From assembly GCA_963662155.1 (NCBI GenBank), contig OY759270.1:16235509-16299508 (forward strand): DNA of 64,000 bases. The letters run 5' to 3'. The stretch comes from Lamellibrachia columna (lineage: Eukaryota; Annelida; Polychaeta; Sabellida; Siboglinidae). Position numbers and translations under genes: made by a program. The notes under the pieces are model-generated. The model did not search any database. It had not been told where the DNA came from and saw only the letters and a list, made by a program, of their open reading frames with translations. How positions within the stretch are numbered: position 1 is the stretch's first letter; every line of letters begins with the position of its first letter. This document shows, piece by piece, positions 1 to 13,989 of the stretch.

Positions 1-31
1 TACACAAATACAGAGTCATAAACTACTTTGT

Positions 32-122
32 AATAAAGACTAGCCCAGTTGCCCGGCGTTGCATGGGAGAAAAGGCAAGAGCTTATGACTCATTGCACTA
101 CCCAGTCAAGCTTTGTAGTGCA
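32..122. repeat. 5' part of a dispersed repeat split by a hAT insertion
   Basis: The stretch around 47-75 (ACTAGCCCAGTTGCCCGGCG) recurs in diverged form at 34842-34900 (ACTAGCTGAGTTACCCATTG), so it belongs to a dispersed family. The sequence breaks off at 122 where a hAT-like terminus begins and appears to resume at 6076. The family is not identified. Confidence 0.45.
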
Positions 123-1175
123 CAGGCCTGGGTCTATTACATTGCAATGTAATAGGTTACTATTACTATTACTCAGTTTCCTTTCTATTACTATTACATG
201 CTGAAGGCAATGTAATGTATTACTTTTACATTTCAACCTATTACTATTACATATTCCATCAGAACTATTTTCTTTTTATTAAACATTTTAATAATTAAAT
301 TACAATTAACTCATAAATGTCTGAATTAAATTAACCTCACACAATTCCAGTCGGATGTAGAAGTTTCATATATTCACTGGAATGAAAAAAAATGCAATGT
401 CACTGTCACATAACACAGTCTGGTTATCCCATAGTAGACCCATACTGCTGGGCTGCTGCTTGGTGGACAGTTAATTATTGACTCAAGGATAGGACGTTTT
501 TCACACTTTTGGTCAATAATGTGTAAGCTAGCTACCAACTGAGAAAAACTCAGAAAAGTTGGTATAAGCCCCTGGATTTTGTTCAAACATTACCCAACAT
601 GGCAGGCTGGCAGCTAGGGTTGGGAGATGGCAATGATTGATTGATTGATTCAGATGTTAAAGACAGTCTGTTTAGTGCTGGAAGCCTGGAACCCTTATCC
701 TGCTTCAGTGAATGAATGAATATCTTTGTGTGAAAAGGATAGATGGCTGGTGGACCTGGCTTCAAATGACCAATATTAGCCATGCAGCAACCACACTGTT
801 ACAGTTTCTCCTGCTAATAGTGCTAAAGTTCATTGACTGTCATGATTTGGATACTGAGCCATTTTATCATCACTGTTGGAAAATAAATAAAACTACATGT
901 GAATGATTGAACATGATGCTTGTCCAAGTCCCATTATTGGACACTAGGTGGCGTGTTGACCATATGTGCGTAATTTTTTATATGAGTAATCATGGACCAT
1001 GATGAACCGAACATAAAGTTTGTGTTCTTCTTTTTTTGCGATAAAAAGAACGACTCGGTGGCGACTAACAAATTTGGAAAAAATGGCGGATGAACCGGAA
1101 TTGGCTGACAATGGAACACAGACACATCGAGATGGCCCTGTGAACTACGAGATGCTGTGTTTCGTTACAAACAAA

Positions 1176-3181
1176 CACGGTTGACTGAATTACTTTAATT
1201 TCGTACTTGAGTAAAAGTAAAAGTAATTCACCTAAAAACTAATTGAGTAAAAGTAAAAGTAATTTGTAAAAAGTACTTGAGTAAAAAGTAAAAGTACTTT
1301 TCAAAAGTACTTGAAGTAAAAGTACAACACTTTGAAAAAAAAAAAAATCATAAGTAATATTATATAAATTACACAGCTTGCATCTGGCAACTGTTTTGTA
1401 ACCACTCTGCCTATAAAAAGTGTTCCCAGCCAGCCTTAGCTGATCAATCAGTCTGCCATCCTTGAACATGGGGCTCACTTGGATGTTTGGAAAATTACAT
1501 TATCATTAATGAGAGCTCACAACAGCAAATAATGTCAGTTAAATACAGAACTAAATTAATGATGAGGCACAGCCTGTCTTTGTATCATCCTGTTCCACTG
1601 GGGTATGGGAGGAGCTAGATTGTAGAACAGGATATGTACATGCAGGTGTGATTGTATCTGAGTTGCTAGAGGGTCAGTCCAGTACTAGTAGTAGTAGCCT
1701 CTCCTGGAAACTGATCAAGGGTAGTACCACCTAGCACTGCCCATAGTAAATTTACAAAGATATTTGATGCCTAGCTGATGAAGCCACCTGGCTGGTGAAC
1801 CCCCACCTTCTCATGTCTTTCCAGACATGTCTTATCCGCTCAATTGCAATTAAGATTTAAGTGCCCTGTCAGGGACAGGGTCCCTGTCCTTGTCCTTGAT
1901 ATTATATGGGTCAGCTTGAATAAGGCATTTGTTATTTGATGGGTCAAGTGGAGTATTAATTCTTTACTCTTTAGTTATGTAGAGTAATAAATGATTATGA
2001 ATTTATTAAACATCTCAATATGAATGTTATTCATGAAAGTAAAATGTTGTTTAATGCTGACGTAAGCTGATAAGGCCACTGCTGACAATGGGTGAAAATA
2101 GGTGAAGTTCTCGATCCACAATGCGCGTACACTCGTGAATATTGAAATTGTGTCGGTGTATGGGGATTTTCAATATAATGTCGAAATCGCAAATTTTAAT
2201 ATTTATAATACCCATTGGAAACTTACTGATTAATAGTTTATATGGTGCAACGGAGACATTTGCATCATGGTTTGAGATGGCGTTCAAGCGTTGTGTTCGA
2301 AGTTACATTTTATGTCAACGGCCTTGACCTGACCTATGTCAATATTTGGCAGACTTCGTTCAGGGTACGGACCACAGTCAGAATGCATCTGCCATTACAT
2401 AGATAGAGTCCCTAGGAAAAAATTAATTGTGCAGTTTGGGTGTATTAGTGAGAGCAGAAATTGTGTGAATGAGTGAGTGTAAGTGATGTTTTTGTGCACA
2501 GTAGCATCTGAGCTTTGAAATGGTGTCATTTGTCAGTTGGTATACCTGTTGCTTAAGGACATAGTGGCCATCAGGCAAGAGGTACTCATATTTTTTAAAC
2601 CGGTGAATTTCATTGCAGAAATGCAGGGGTGTCATGCATCAAAGCAATTTGTACGAAAGGAAGTATGTCATTTTCATGAATTTCACACACCAGGAGTCTT
2701 AGTTGGTCTGTCATTTGCTGTGAATTGAAAAAAAAATTGTAGGATAAATTTTCAATGTAGGCGCAAGAACGTTGTAATGGTCATCTATGGGAAAAGCGAC
2801 CGTGCCCTTCACTGACCTATATATAAAACAGTGGTTGCGTTGATTTCCCAAAGAGAGGTTTGTATGCAAATATGATCGCGAACTGGCCTGCGATTGGATG
2901 ATATTAATAGCTTTTGGCCTGGCTACTATAGCCACAGTTTATTAAATGTCGTTGATGGTGGAGCGCCACCGGCAGTAGCGGTTTTACCAAAAAAATTAAC
3001 GAAAATATATTGAGAAGTAAATAAAAGTAACAAATTAAAAAGTCGCGTTACTTTAGATAAAACTACTTCGTTACAAGTAAAAGTATTTAGTCAAAATTCT
3101 ACTTTGTTACATGCCAATTACTTGAAATAACTACTCAAGTATTGTAACAAAGTACTTTTACTTTGTTACATGTCAACTCTG
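1176..3181. mobile_element. nested hAT-like element with AGTAAAAGTA subterminal repeats
   Basis: The right end, reverse-complemented, begins CAGAGTTGACATGTAACAAA and continues with AAAGTACTTTTACTTG-type runs. The left end near 1176 begins CACGGTTGACTGAATTAC and continues with repeated TTGAGTAAAAGTAAAAGTAA. This terminal pattern is common in hAT elements. A CAAACAAA string sits at both outer flanks but is offset by three bases on the right, so the target duplication is uncertain. The interior (1340-2990) has no convincing transposase and only short open frames. Confidence 0.45.
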
Positions 3182-5880
3182 CCTGCAAACAAACTGTTCA
3201 GTGATGAAACTGTAGTAAACTCTACAGCTACAGATGGCTGCCCCAGTGACCGCTCCTTCCCAGGTGTTGCTGCACACAACTCGGATGAGTGGCGTACAGT
3301 GAACAGGTCCCGACAAAGAAAACCGACTCCAATTGAAAAGAAGGCAGTACCTGCTTGAAAACCATACAGTGTAACAAAACACAAAGGTGTGGTTGACAGT
3401 GCCAAAGACTCAGGACTTAGGACTGTTGGGGTAAAACTGAGGAAGGCAAATGTTTTTGCCACCAGGTTCGACCCACAAGTTACAGAAACTGACATTGTCT
3501 TACTGGACATATTGGCTTGGATGTAAAGGTTGAAGCCATCAATAATAAATTAAATATAACACCTATGCCTCATTACATGTATGTGTCCCATCTGTTTTCA
3601 TGTCATCTGATCTCTGGCCAGAAATGGCCTCTGTCAGGTGTGGACAGAACCAAAGGTGATAAACATCTAACTGATTCAGATGAGGATTTATTTGTAGGAA
3701 CATTCAGATATATAATTCAATTTAATAAGTTATAACTGTAGAGGTCTTCCTAAGGATAGGAAGAAACTGAGAGAGAAAATGAATTGGTGTGTTTTCAGGA
3801 AACTTTGTTCACAAAACAGGATTTAAAACTTATTAACAACTTGCACGAATCTTTTCATGGAATAGGGGTGTCAACAACAGACTACTCAGATGGATTAGTT
3901 CATGGTCACCCCCCAGGGGGAGTTGCAATAATGTGGAATGTTAAATTTGAAAAATACTTTAAACCTCTAGACCTAAATCTGGACTGGGTGTCGCAATTGA
4001 AATTATAATGTGGACAAAGAAATGTGTAATATTTAATGTTTATATGCCGTATCAATGTAGTGATAATGAATCTTCATATTTAAAAAAGCTTGGTGTTACC
4101 AAGGCAATTACAGATGAACTGGACAATACTTAATTGCTATGCTATTATTGGTGATTGGAATGCAAACTTATATGACATAGATAACTCAATGTTTGCTGGT
4201 TATATGTTCAATTTTGTTCAGAGAATAATCTAAAAATTTCATCCAGTGATTATCTCCCTATCAACTCGTACACATATAAGTGTACAAGAGTTGATATATG
4301 TAAGTGAACGATGGAATACAACATCCTGGTTGGATCATGTTATGACAAGTAATGACTTTCACAATACTATAACTAATATTGATATTCTATATGATGTAAG
4401 TGATGAGGATCATATACTGTTCAAAGTGCATGTCATTAGTGACAATATCACAAATCAAATGAATAACACTAACAATTATGCAGCAAAGATTAGATGGAAC
4501 AATATGACTCAAAAGAACTTAGATAAATATATTGTATGCTCACTGACAAATATTTGCATGAGACACATGTTCCTACTGAAGTTACAGGCACTAGCTAAGA
4601 AATTAGCAGATCTTAACCCTGGGGCTTTCTGGAGAGAGATAAGGACCATAAACAATTGTAACACTCCACTTCCTTCTTGCATTGAAGGTGTTTCAGGTGG
4701 AAAAGAAGTTGTAGAAATATGGAGAACACATTTTTCTGACTTGTTAAATTGTGTTAATAACAGTAGTGTAGATACATGTGAATATAAATGTGATACTTCA
4801 TATGAGGACCTTGAAGTTTCAGCACAGGAAGTAACACAGCATGTGGGTCTGATGGTGTATATTCAGAACGTATAAAATATGCATCCAACTCAGAATCAGT
4901 GCTGTTAGTTGAACTTATACCAGGAATTAAAGCTGGTCAAATTTCATCTAAAGACAATTACCTTTCAAATGCGTTAGCTACTGTGTTTAGCAAACTCATT
5001 GAAATAGTTTAGACAGAATTGAACCAGTTTGGTTTTAAGAAGAAACATGGAACTGATCAATGTATACATGTATTAAAAGAAGTCATTGATTTATATAGAT
5101 CACTTAATGGTAGTGTATTTGTATGTTTTCTCGATGCCAGTGAGGCATTTGACAGAGTGAACCACAGAACACAGTTTAAGAAACTCAGTGAAAGGGGTGT
5201 TCCAGGATATATATTATGTGTATGGTGATGTAGATTCTGTGAAATTCAAAGTAACTATGTGGACTATGTCAATTAACATATGAATGTGAGAAATTTGGAA
5301 TAAGTCATGATGTTAAATATAATGCAAAAAAGAGTGCTATCATGATATTCAGATAAAAAATCTTGAAAGGGTGTAATATTCTTGACTTTAAGTTGAATGG
5401 GATTACTCTTAATGTGGTGGATACATATATCTTGGGCATTATATCACTGAGGATCTTTCTGTAAATAGATTACACATTGCATATCACAATATTATAAAAT
5501 GATTTCTTGGTTTATCTAAATATGAAAGCACCAATTTTTTATGCACTGTTTGATGTACAATGTTGCCAATCTGTAATTAGAAACTTAGTAATTATATAGA
5601 TTTATGTGTATATTAAATAGTTCATCTAATTTTATTATAAGGGATATATTAGTCACTAGTTTTTGATTTTTCATCAAGAATTCGCAAACATTGGTGCAAG
5701 CTGTTATATATGTGAAAGAAACAAATGTATATAATTATTTACTGCAGCTCATTAAGATGTATTTTAATGTCTGCTTTTATTTTGTGCAATAACACATGGA
5801 ACTCATATCGCATGTATGATGTGCTCTGTTGAATCCGGAATAAAGATATTGAATTGAAATATGTCCAAATACTCCATTTT
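3182..5880 (+). mobile_element. decayed non-LTR retrotransposon (endonuclease plus reverse transcriptase)
   Basis: Fragments in successive frames match the order of a LINE. An ORF1-like piece (about 3182-3360) carries a DEWRTVNRSRQRK motif. An AP-endonuclease piece (3784-4008) has FQETLF and GGVAIMWN; the endonuclease C-terminus (4246-4440) has TSWLDHVMTS and SDEDHILF. The reverse-transcriptase piece (5019-5228) has QFGFKKKHGTDQC and the palm motif CFLDASEAFDRVNH. Decayed pieces at 5290-5450 read YNAKKSAIMIF and LGHYITEDLS. The catalytic (F/Y)xDD box is not seen, and there are several frameshifts and stops. The tail ends near AATAAAGATATTGAATTGAA at about 5840-5860. Inactive relic. Confidence 0.75.
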
Positions 5881-6075
5881 TTGGTCTGATTATTTTCAAT
5901 GAAATAAAATTTTGGTGTGATTGAAATGTTCAATTGTAATTGCAAAGTAATTGCTCAATTACTATTTCTTTGCTTTCTATTACTATTACATTGTGTTCTG
6001 TTCCATCTACTACTATTACTATTACCTGAACAATTGTAATTGTTACTATTACATATTACTATTACCCCAGGCCTG

Positions 6076-6423
6076 GTAATGCAACACTAATGGCAGTGAC
6101 ATCTTTGCACCACAAAAATCATGTACAACTCCCGGTTTCAGGAAGTGTTTGGTGAACCGATCATGTAACAATCGTAGAAACACACATAGCATTGCTAACA
6201 GTTGCACATAACTATTATTCTGAGTTATCTAATTTATGTAATCTACAGAATACCCAACTCCAGGGGGGAATTCAAATATTTTTTAAATTATGAACCATCA
6301 CCATGGGTCCCCAGGCACATCTACAAAATCTCAGCAAATGACATACATGTGAAACTGACAGAGATATGAGGGAACAGACAGACAGACAGAGACAGGTTGT
6401 ACACTATTTTATATTAAGGATAT
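6076..6423. repeat. 3' part of the split dispersed repeat
   Basis: Sequence after the hAT right end includes a GACAGACAGACAGAG run (about 6375-6392) followed by GTACACTATTTTATATTAAG. I infer that this is the continuation of the repeat interrupted at 122, because both pieces abut the hAT ends and the near-identical 8-bp flanks. Confidence 0.35.
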
Positions 6424-8103
6424 GCAAAAGGAATGACTGACTGATGTCATTAGCTCCATTAAATGAAAGAAATTACTTTGTCGCTGTTGAAGCACTATGC
6501 ATGATCACTGTAGTGTGGGTAAGTACAGGAAACAAGTTTTTTTAGTAAGACTTGTTTTCTCAGAACCTATGCACATTTGAATGTGTCATGGATGGTGCAT
6601 TTCCAACAGGTTTTGAGAATTGTGGTTTGGAGCAGCAGATTAGTTGTATACAGGAATGCATGCATGCGTAGGTAGGTAGGTGCATGTGTCTACCTCGTGA
6701 AATGGAAACACGCACTAGTAAGACAAAGGATCCCAGCTACCCAGAAAGGTTGAGGCCATCTTGTGTGAGCCCTGTGTGCCACACCTGGACATGAGGATGA
6801 TGATTTAATTAAGTAAGTAAGAAGGGTGGATCTTGTTAAATTCAAAGTTTACCCCAGTCCCGCCAACTCTGAGTTAATGTAACAATAGCAATGCTTTGAA
6901 CTACAAATGATGTGACGATGCAATGCTATCGATAGTAAATTTAACTATTTATTGTTATCATTGCATTATATAGTTCAAAGAAGTATCGATAGTAACAATA
7001 ATTAGCAAAACAATTCAACAGGGCTACGTGTGTCACCTTAATAGTAAAAATAAATATGTTTTTCAACCATATTGTATAATTCTGTTTATTTTTCGCCCTA
7101 TTATAAACATGAACAATCATCATTCACGGATTCAGCATTTCTAATTAACTACCTCCAAGGCTACACAATAGTGACACCCATCAATTACGGTTGCCTATTC
7201 AATATAATATCGTAATAGTTATAAAACTATTGCAATAGTTATACAGCTGTTGTTATTCCATCACAATAGTAATACTTTCCCTGATAGTCTCCCCAAATTT
7301 CTACTATATCAAGACATCAGACAGCTGTCAGCATGTGACTAACTTTGCCACCACATGGCACCAACAGTAATTTAAAGGTAGTCCACAATTACCAGCCAGC
7401 ATCAGTTAAATACAGAAAATAAACACTTACTGTTTTGTGGAACGTGTTAGACTTGCTGCATGTAGACTTGTGGTGAGAGCAGCCAGTGTCCTGTCTACAG
7501 TGGCAGGTGTCACTAAACAAACTGTTTACTGAGGAAGTGAACCAATTAGAAGAAGGAAAAAGTAGATGGTGATGTATGGTAGACGTCCAGCTATTCATGC
7601 TACCAAGGCTGTCACCCACCAGAGGATTGACATATGCTAACGTGCATCACTGGGAGTGAATTTTGGCCAATGCAATAGTTTTTGATGTGCTGTGTGTGCG
7701 CGTGCGTGCATGCGTGAGGTGTAAGAGTGTGGGGGTGTACAAGGGAAGGGGTATTTCACTGTTGGTACAGTGTGTAGCCAGCCAGAACCGTCGTGTAGTT
7801 GTTCAACTTAGGGGTCATTCACAACTGTCAACATTTACCTATTGATACAAATCGTACTAAAGGCCCACACCTTTTTGAAATGTTGGTCTCATGAGATATT
7901 TGACCACAGTTGTGTCATGCAGCACTGCTGCAATACACGACATTGTTTAAAATCGCTCAACCATTCACACCGTAATGCTGTAATAAAGTTTGACATCTTG
8001 GAAATTCACAACTTCATGGAAAACAAGTATCGATATGACACCATGGAGTGGTTAAAAAACACAAATCTTTAACTTAATTAAAATATTCTGATGGTTATTA
8101 TTT

Positions 8104-8108
<5 letters not shown>
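6424..8108. other. no gene seen
   Basis: AT-rich sequence without a convincing coding exon on either strand. It holds small simple repeats: GTAGGTAGGTAG near 6670, alternating ATAGTTATAAAACTATT palindromes at 7205-7260, and GTGCGTGCATGCGTG near 7697. The open frames of 60-76 codons show no domain and no splice-bounded pattern. Confidence 0.5.
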
Positions 8109-8181
<73 letters not shown>

Positions 8182-8194
8182 TATATATATATAC
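8109..8194. repeat. (TA)n microsatellite
   Basis: About 85 bp of TA dinucleotides with a single AA interruption near 8173. Self-complementary and likely polymorphic. Confidence 0.95.
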
Positions 8195-8372
8195 ATGCAC
8201 TTTGCCATAACATTGTTACATTGATATATTTTTTAATCTTGAAAAAATTATTAACATTTTAAAGTACTAATTCGGGGCGGGGGTATAAGAATTAGCATGC
8301 TTTGTACAAATAAGTAAATGTTGACAATTGTGAATGGCCCCTTAGATGAGTCATATGTGACCCACCCCAAGC

Positions 8373-8450
8373 CCAGACTAGGGTACAGTGGCTCTGTATT
8401 CTTGTGTCAGACTCATGACCAGGAAGTATCTGTATATAGTTTGTAACATG
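8373..8450 (+). repeat. possible tRNA-derived SINE relic
   Basis: GTACAGTGGCTCTGT is followed by a CTCATGACCAGGAAGTATC segment. The same CTCATGACCAGGAGGTAT segment occurs in the clearer SINE at 47042. The B box is eroded. Confidence 0.3.
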
Positions 8451-8599
8451 GCCATTAAATCATTTCAATAATGGGATACAAATTAAGATTTCGGTGGGAA
8501 GTTGAAAATAATGTATTATGTTGTTTAAGTGGCACACTGAAACGTGGTTTCATTGCTGGAAGGTAAAACACAAGATGCAGGCCTGTAGCCAAGGGTGTT

Positions 8600-9095
8600 T
8601 CAGGGGGTTCACATTAACCCTCCCTTTTTGTGAACCTCCCTTTCCAAAAATATGAACCCCCTTTTAAAATATGTACACACCTTATCGTGAACCCCCCTCT
8701 GAAAAGTGTGAACCTCCAGTAATATGAAAATAATATTATTTTGATAATAATATGAAATTAATATTATTTTCATATTATTGGTGGGTTCATGCTTTTTTAG
8801 AGGGTTCACATTTTAGAGAGGTTTGTTTCAAGCTTTTGAGAAGGGGGTTCACGTTTTTGAAAATAATATTATCTTCATATTATTGGGAGGTTTCACGCTT
8901 TTGAGAAGGGGGTTCACTGTTTTGGAAAAAGAGAAAGCTCATGTTCGTGAAAAATACAAAATTCTATTGGGGAGGGATTCACATTTTGAGAAGTGAGTTC
9001 ATGTTTTTGAAAAAGGGGGTTAACATTCATTAAAAAAGTTATAATATTATCTTTATATTACTTGGGGGTTCACACTTTTCAGAGGGAGGTCCAAG
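8600..9095. repeat. degenerate GGGGTTCAC...TTTTGA repeat array
   Basis: A motif of the form GGGGGTTCACxxTTTTGAGAAG recurs many times at irregular spacing and in both orientations: GTGAACCCCCC on the + strand at 8688, and GGGGGTTCACGTTTTTGA around 8845. Copies are interleaved with ATAATATTATTTTCATATTA palindromes. The end of the array, from 8993, was carried along in the downstream tandem duplications. Confidence 0.6.
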
Positions 9096-9470
9096 TCAAA
9101 TAATTATATATTATACAACTAACTGATTTGTTTGGCTGAGAACGCAACTGGAGATCACATGAAATGGCGGAAGTTTCTGAGTGGCAGTGATGATGAAAAA
9201 GATAGTGTTATCCATAATATTCTTTGTAGTCATGCAAGTCCACAGCAGATCACTATTAAGCCAAAAACTATTTATTGTTTGCATCATCATCGAAATTTTA
9301 AATATCAATTGTGATCGCCCTGTCCAGCCCTGCCCAGCCTAGCCTGCCAACCCAAGCCACCAACAGATGTGGTGCCACCTACTGAATGAACAACATCACA
9401 ATCAACACATCAAGAAATTAGACAACAATAGAACAACTGTAGATACAAGAAGACGACATCTCGTACTTAG

Positions 9471-9471
<1 letters not shown>

Positions 9472-9522
<51 letters not shown>
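9472..9522. repeat. (AT)n microsatellite
   Basis: About 50 bp of AT dinucleotides at the start of the compound microsatellite of copy 1. Copies 2 and 3 keep only 12-16 bp here. Confidence 0.95.
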
Positions 9523-9527
<5 letters not shown>

Positions 9528-9535
9528 ATATTATA

Positions 9536-10412
<877 letters not shown>

Positions 10413-11654
10413 TCATTCATGCATATATGAAAGTGTAGCATGACAGTTCAGTAACCTGTGTGTGTGCATTCATGCATATGTGTCATGTATAGCCATGAAA
10501 TTCCACTTCATAGGGGGTGCCACCATACATTATGTCTAGCAGGCGATGAGAATTGTCTTACAAATAAAATGCGACCAAGGTAGTGACGTACTTAGTTGGG
10601 CCATGGCTTACATTTTTTCTTGTATTTCCCATTGCACCGCTACAAGCTAGACTAATGGGTGGCTAAGCTTGCCCCCCTTTGGCCTCGATTCAACCTCATG
10701 TGTTCATATAAGACTTGTAATGTGATTTGATTATTTATAACATTAAGTATTAAATTCACTTCACTGAGTGTGTGGAGCAAGTCCAAAATCAATGTCTGAA
10801 TGCTTTGTCTATCATTTTTCATTCTTTCCATTTAGGATATGCACACTTACTAAACACACTTTACACAACCAAACCCAACAAACAGTAATGTATACTATAT
10901 TCCAGGATTCTTTTCTTCACAAAATCCTTTAAGCAGTAAAATAGTGATACAACCATCAGCACCATTCAGAAAAAATGGTGATTTTGTTTAGCTAATTATT
11001 AGTATTATTATTTTATTTAGTTAATTATTACATTGTAGATTATTTGTTTCCTCTCTCAACATTGACATAGTCCACATTTTTGCGAAGTAGATTATGTGTT
11101 TCCTTTGTCAATATTCATTACTATTATTGGAATATGAGTGAGTTCATGTTTTTGAAAAAGGGGGTTAACATTCATTAAAAAAGTTATAATATTATCTTCA
11201 TATTACTTGGGGGTTCACACTTTTCAGAGGGAGGTCCAAGTCAAATAATTATATATTATACAACTAACTGATTTGTTTGGCTGAGAACGCAACTGGAGAT
11301 CACATGAAATGGCGGAAGTTTCTGAGTGGCAGTGATGATGAAAAAGATAGTGTTATCCATAATATTCTTTGTAGTCATGCAAGTCCACAGCAGATCACTA
11401 TTAAGCCAAAAACTATTTATTGTTTGCATCATCATCGAAATTTTAAATATCAATTGTGATCGCCCTGTCCAGCCCTGCCCAGCCCAGCCTGCCAACCCAA
11501 GCCACCAACAGATGTGGTGCCACCTACTGAATGAACAACATCACAATCAACACATCAAGAAATTAGACAATAGAACAACTGTAGATACAAGAAGACGACA
11601 TCTCGTACTTAGTTATATATATATATGTATATTATATACATGTGTTTGTGTGTG

Positions 11655-11686
<32 letters not shown>

Positions 11687-12953
11687 TGCGTGCATGCATT
11701 CATTCATGCATATATGAAAGTGTAGCATGACAGTTCAGTAACCTGTGTGTGTGCATTCATGCATATGTGTCATGTATAGCCATGAAATTCCATTCCATAG
11801 GGGGCGCCACCATACATTATGTCTAGCAGGCGATGAGAATTGTCTTACAAATAAAATGCGACCAAGGTAGTGACGTACTTAGTTGGGCCATGGCTTACAT
11901 TTTTTCTTGTATTTCCCATTGCACCGCTACAAGCTAGACTAATGGGTGGCTAAGCTTGCCCCCCTTTGGCCTCGATTCAACCTCATGTGTTCATATAAGA
12001 CTTGTAATGTGATTTGATTATTTATAACATTAAGTATTAAATTCACTTCATTGAGTGTGTGGAGCAAGTCCAAAATCAATGTCTGAATGCTTTGTCTATC
12101 ATTTTTCATTCTTTCCATTTAGGATATGCACACTTACTAAACACACTTTACACAACCAAACCCAACAAACAGTAATGTATACTATATTCCAGTATTCTTT
12201 TCTTCACAAAATCCTTTAAGCAGTAAAATAGTGATACAACCATCAGCACCATTCAGAAAAAATGGTGATTTTGTTTAGCTAATTATTAGTATTATTATTT
12301 TATTTAGTTAATTATTACATTGTAGATTATTTGTTTCCTCTCTCAACATTGACATAGTCCACATTTTTGCGAAGTAGATTATGTGTTTCCTTTGTCAACA
12401 TTCATTACTATTATTGGAATATGAGTGAGTTCATGTTTTTGAAAAAGGGGGTTAACATTCATTAAAAAAGTTATAATATTATCTTCATATTACTTGGGGG
12501 TTCACACTTTTCAGAGGGAGGTCCAAGTCAAATAATTATATATTATACAACTAACTGATTTGTTTGGCTGAGAACACAACTGGAGATCACATGAAATGGC
12601 GGAAGTTTCTGAGTGGCAGTGATGATGAAAAAGATAGTGTTATCCATAATATTCTTTGTAGTCATGCAAGTCCACAGCAGATCACTATTAAGCCAAAAAC
12701 TATTTATTGTTTGCATCATCATCGAAATTTTAAATATCAATTGTGATCGCCCTGTCCAGCCCTGCCCAGCCCAGCCTGCCAACCCAAGCCACCAACAGAT
12801 GTGGTGCCACCTACTGAATGAACAACATCACAATCAACACATCAAGAAATTAGACAATAGAACAACTGTAGATACAAGAAGACGACATCTCGTACTTAGT
12901 TATATATATATATATTGTATATTATATACATGTGTTTGTGTGTGTGTGTGTGC

Positions 12954-12995
<42 letters not shown>

Positions 12996-13564
12996 ATGCA
13001 TTCATTCATGCATATATGAAAGTGTAGCATGACAGTTCAGTAACCTGTGTGTGTGCATTCATGCATGGGTGTCATATATAGCCATGAAATTACATTCCAT
13101 AGGGGGCGCCACCATACATTATATCTAGCAGGCGATGAGAATTGTCTTACAAATAAAATGCGACCAAGGTAGTGACGTACTTAGTTGGGCTAAGCTTGCC
13201 CCCCTTTGGCCTCGATTCAACCTCATGTGTTCATATAAGACTTGTAATGTGATTTGATTATTTATAACATTAAGTATTAAATTCATTTCACCGAGTGTGT
13301 GGAGCAAGTCCAAAATCAATGTCTGAATGCTTTGTCTATCATTTTTCATTCTTTCCATTTAGGATATGCACACTTACTAAACACACTTTACACAACCAAA
13401 CACAACAAACAGTAATGTATACTATATTCCAGTATTCTTTTCTTCACAAAATCCTTTAAGCAGTAAAATGGTGATACAACCATCAGCACCATTAAAAAAA
13501 AATGGTGATTTTGTTTAGCTAATTATTATTTTATTTAGTTAATTATTACATTGTAGATTATTTG

Positions 13565-13935
13565 TTTCCTCTCTCAACATTGACATAGTCCAAATTTTTG
13601 CGAAGTAGATTATGTGTTTCCTTTGTCAACATTCATTACTATTATTGGAATAGTCCTCAGTATTGCAGCATGCAATATTTGTTTCCTCTGTAACAATAGG
13701 TTGACAATAAAATGTCATAGTCCACATTATTACGATGCATTTTATTTATTTTCTGTGTCAACAGTGACATTGTCCACATTGTTCCATTGTGTATTATTTG
13801 TTTCTTGTTTCAACATTGACATAGTCCACATTATTTCATTGTATATAATGTGTTTCCTCTGGCAACATTGACTAAGTCCACATTGTTACTCTACTTTCCT
13901 GCCAATGTTGACATACTCCACACTGTTAATATTTT
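13565..13935. repeat. degenerate ~55-bp tandem repeat
   Basis: The motif TTTCCTCTGTCAACATTGAC followed by ATAGTCCACATTRTT recurs about six times (13567, 13617, 13683, 13757, 13805, 13853) with strong divergence. The first copies lie at the end of unit 3 of the 1.29-kb array, so this older satellite predates that duplication. Confidence 0.7.
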
Positions 13936-13989
13936 GTTTATTTATCTCCAATGTGTGTTGGTTGTTATCTGGTGTTTTATCACTATTCA

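Larger units (their letters stand above)
123..6075. mobile_element. hAT-like composite transposon (CAGGCCTGGG termini)
   Basis: The left end reads CAGGCCTGGGTCTATTACAT and the right end, reverse-complemented, reads CAGGCCTGGGGTAATAGTAA. The outer flanks are GTAGTGCA (115-122) and GTAATGCA (6076-6083), an 8-bp direct repeat with one mismatch, which is the hAT target-duplication length. Both subterminal regions are rich in TATTACTATTACTATT runs, typical of hAT MITEs. No transposase is visible. The interior is occupied by another hAT-like element (about 1176-3181) and a decayed LINE (about 3182-5880). A further left-end copy lies at 15428. Confidence 0.65.

Noticed and set aside
9132..9314. 60-codon MAENATGDH frame conserved in three places
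   Set aside because: The three copies are recent tandem duplicates that are identical outside the frame too, so conservation says nothing about coding.
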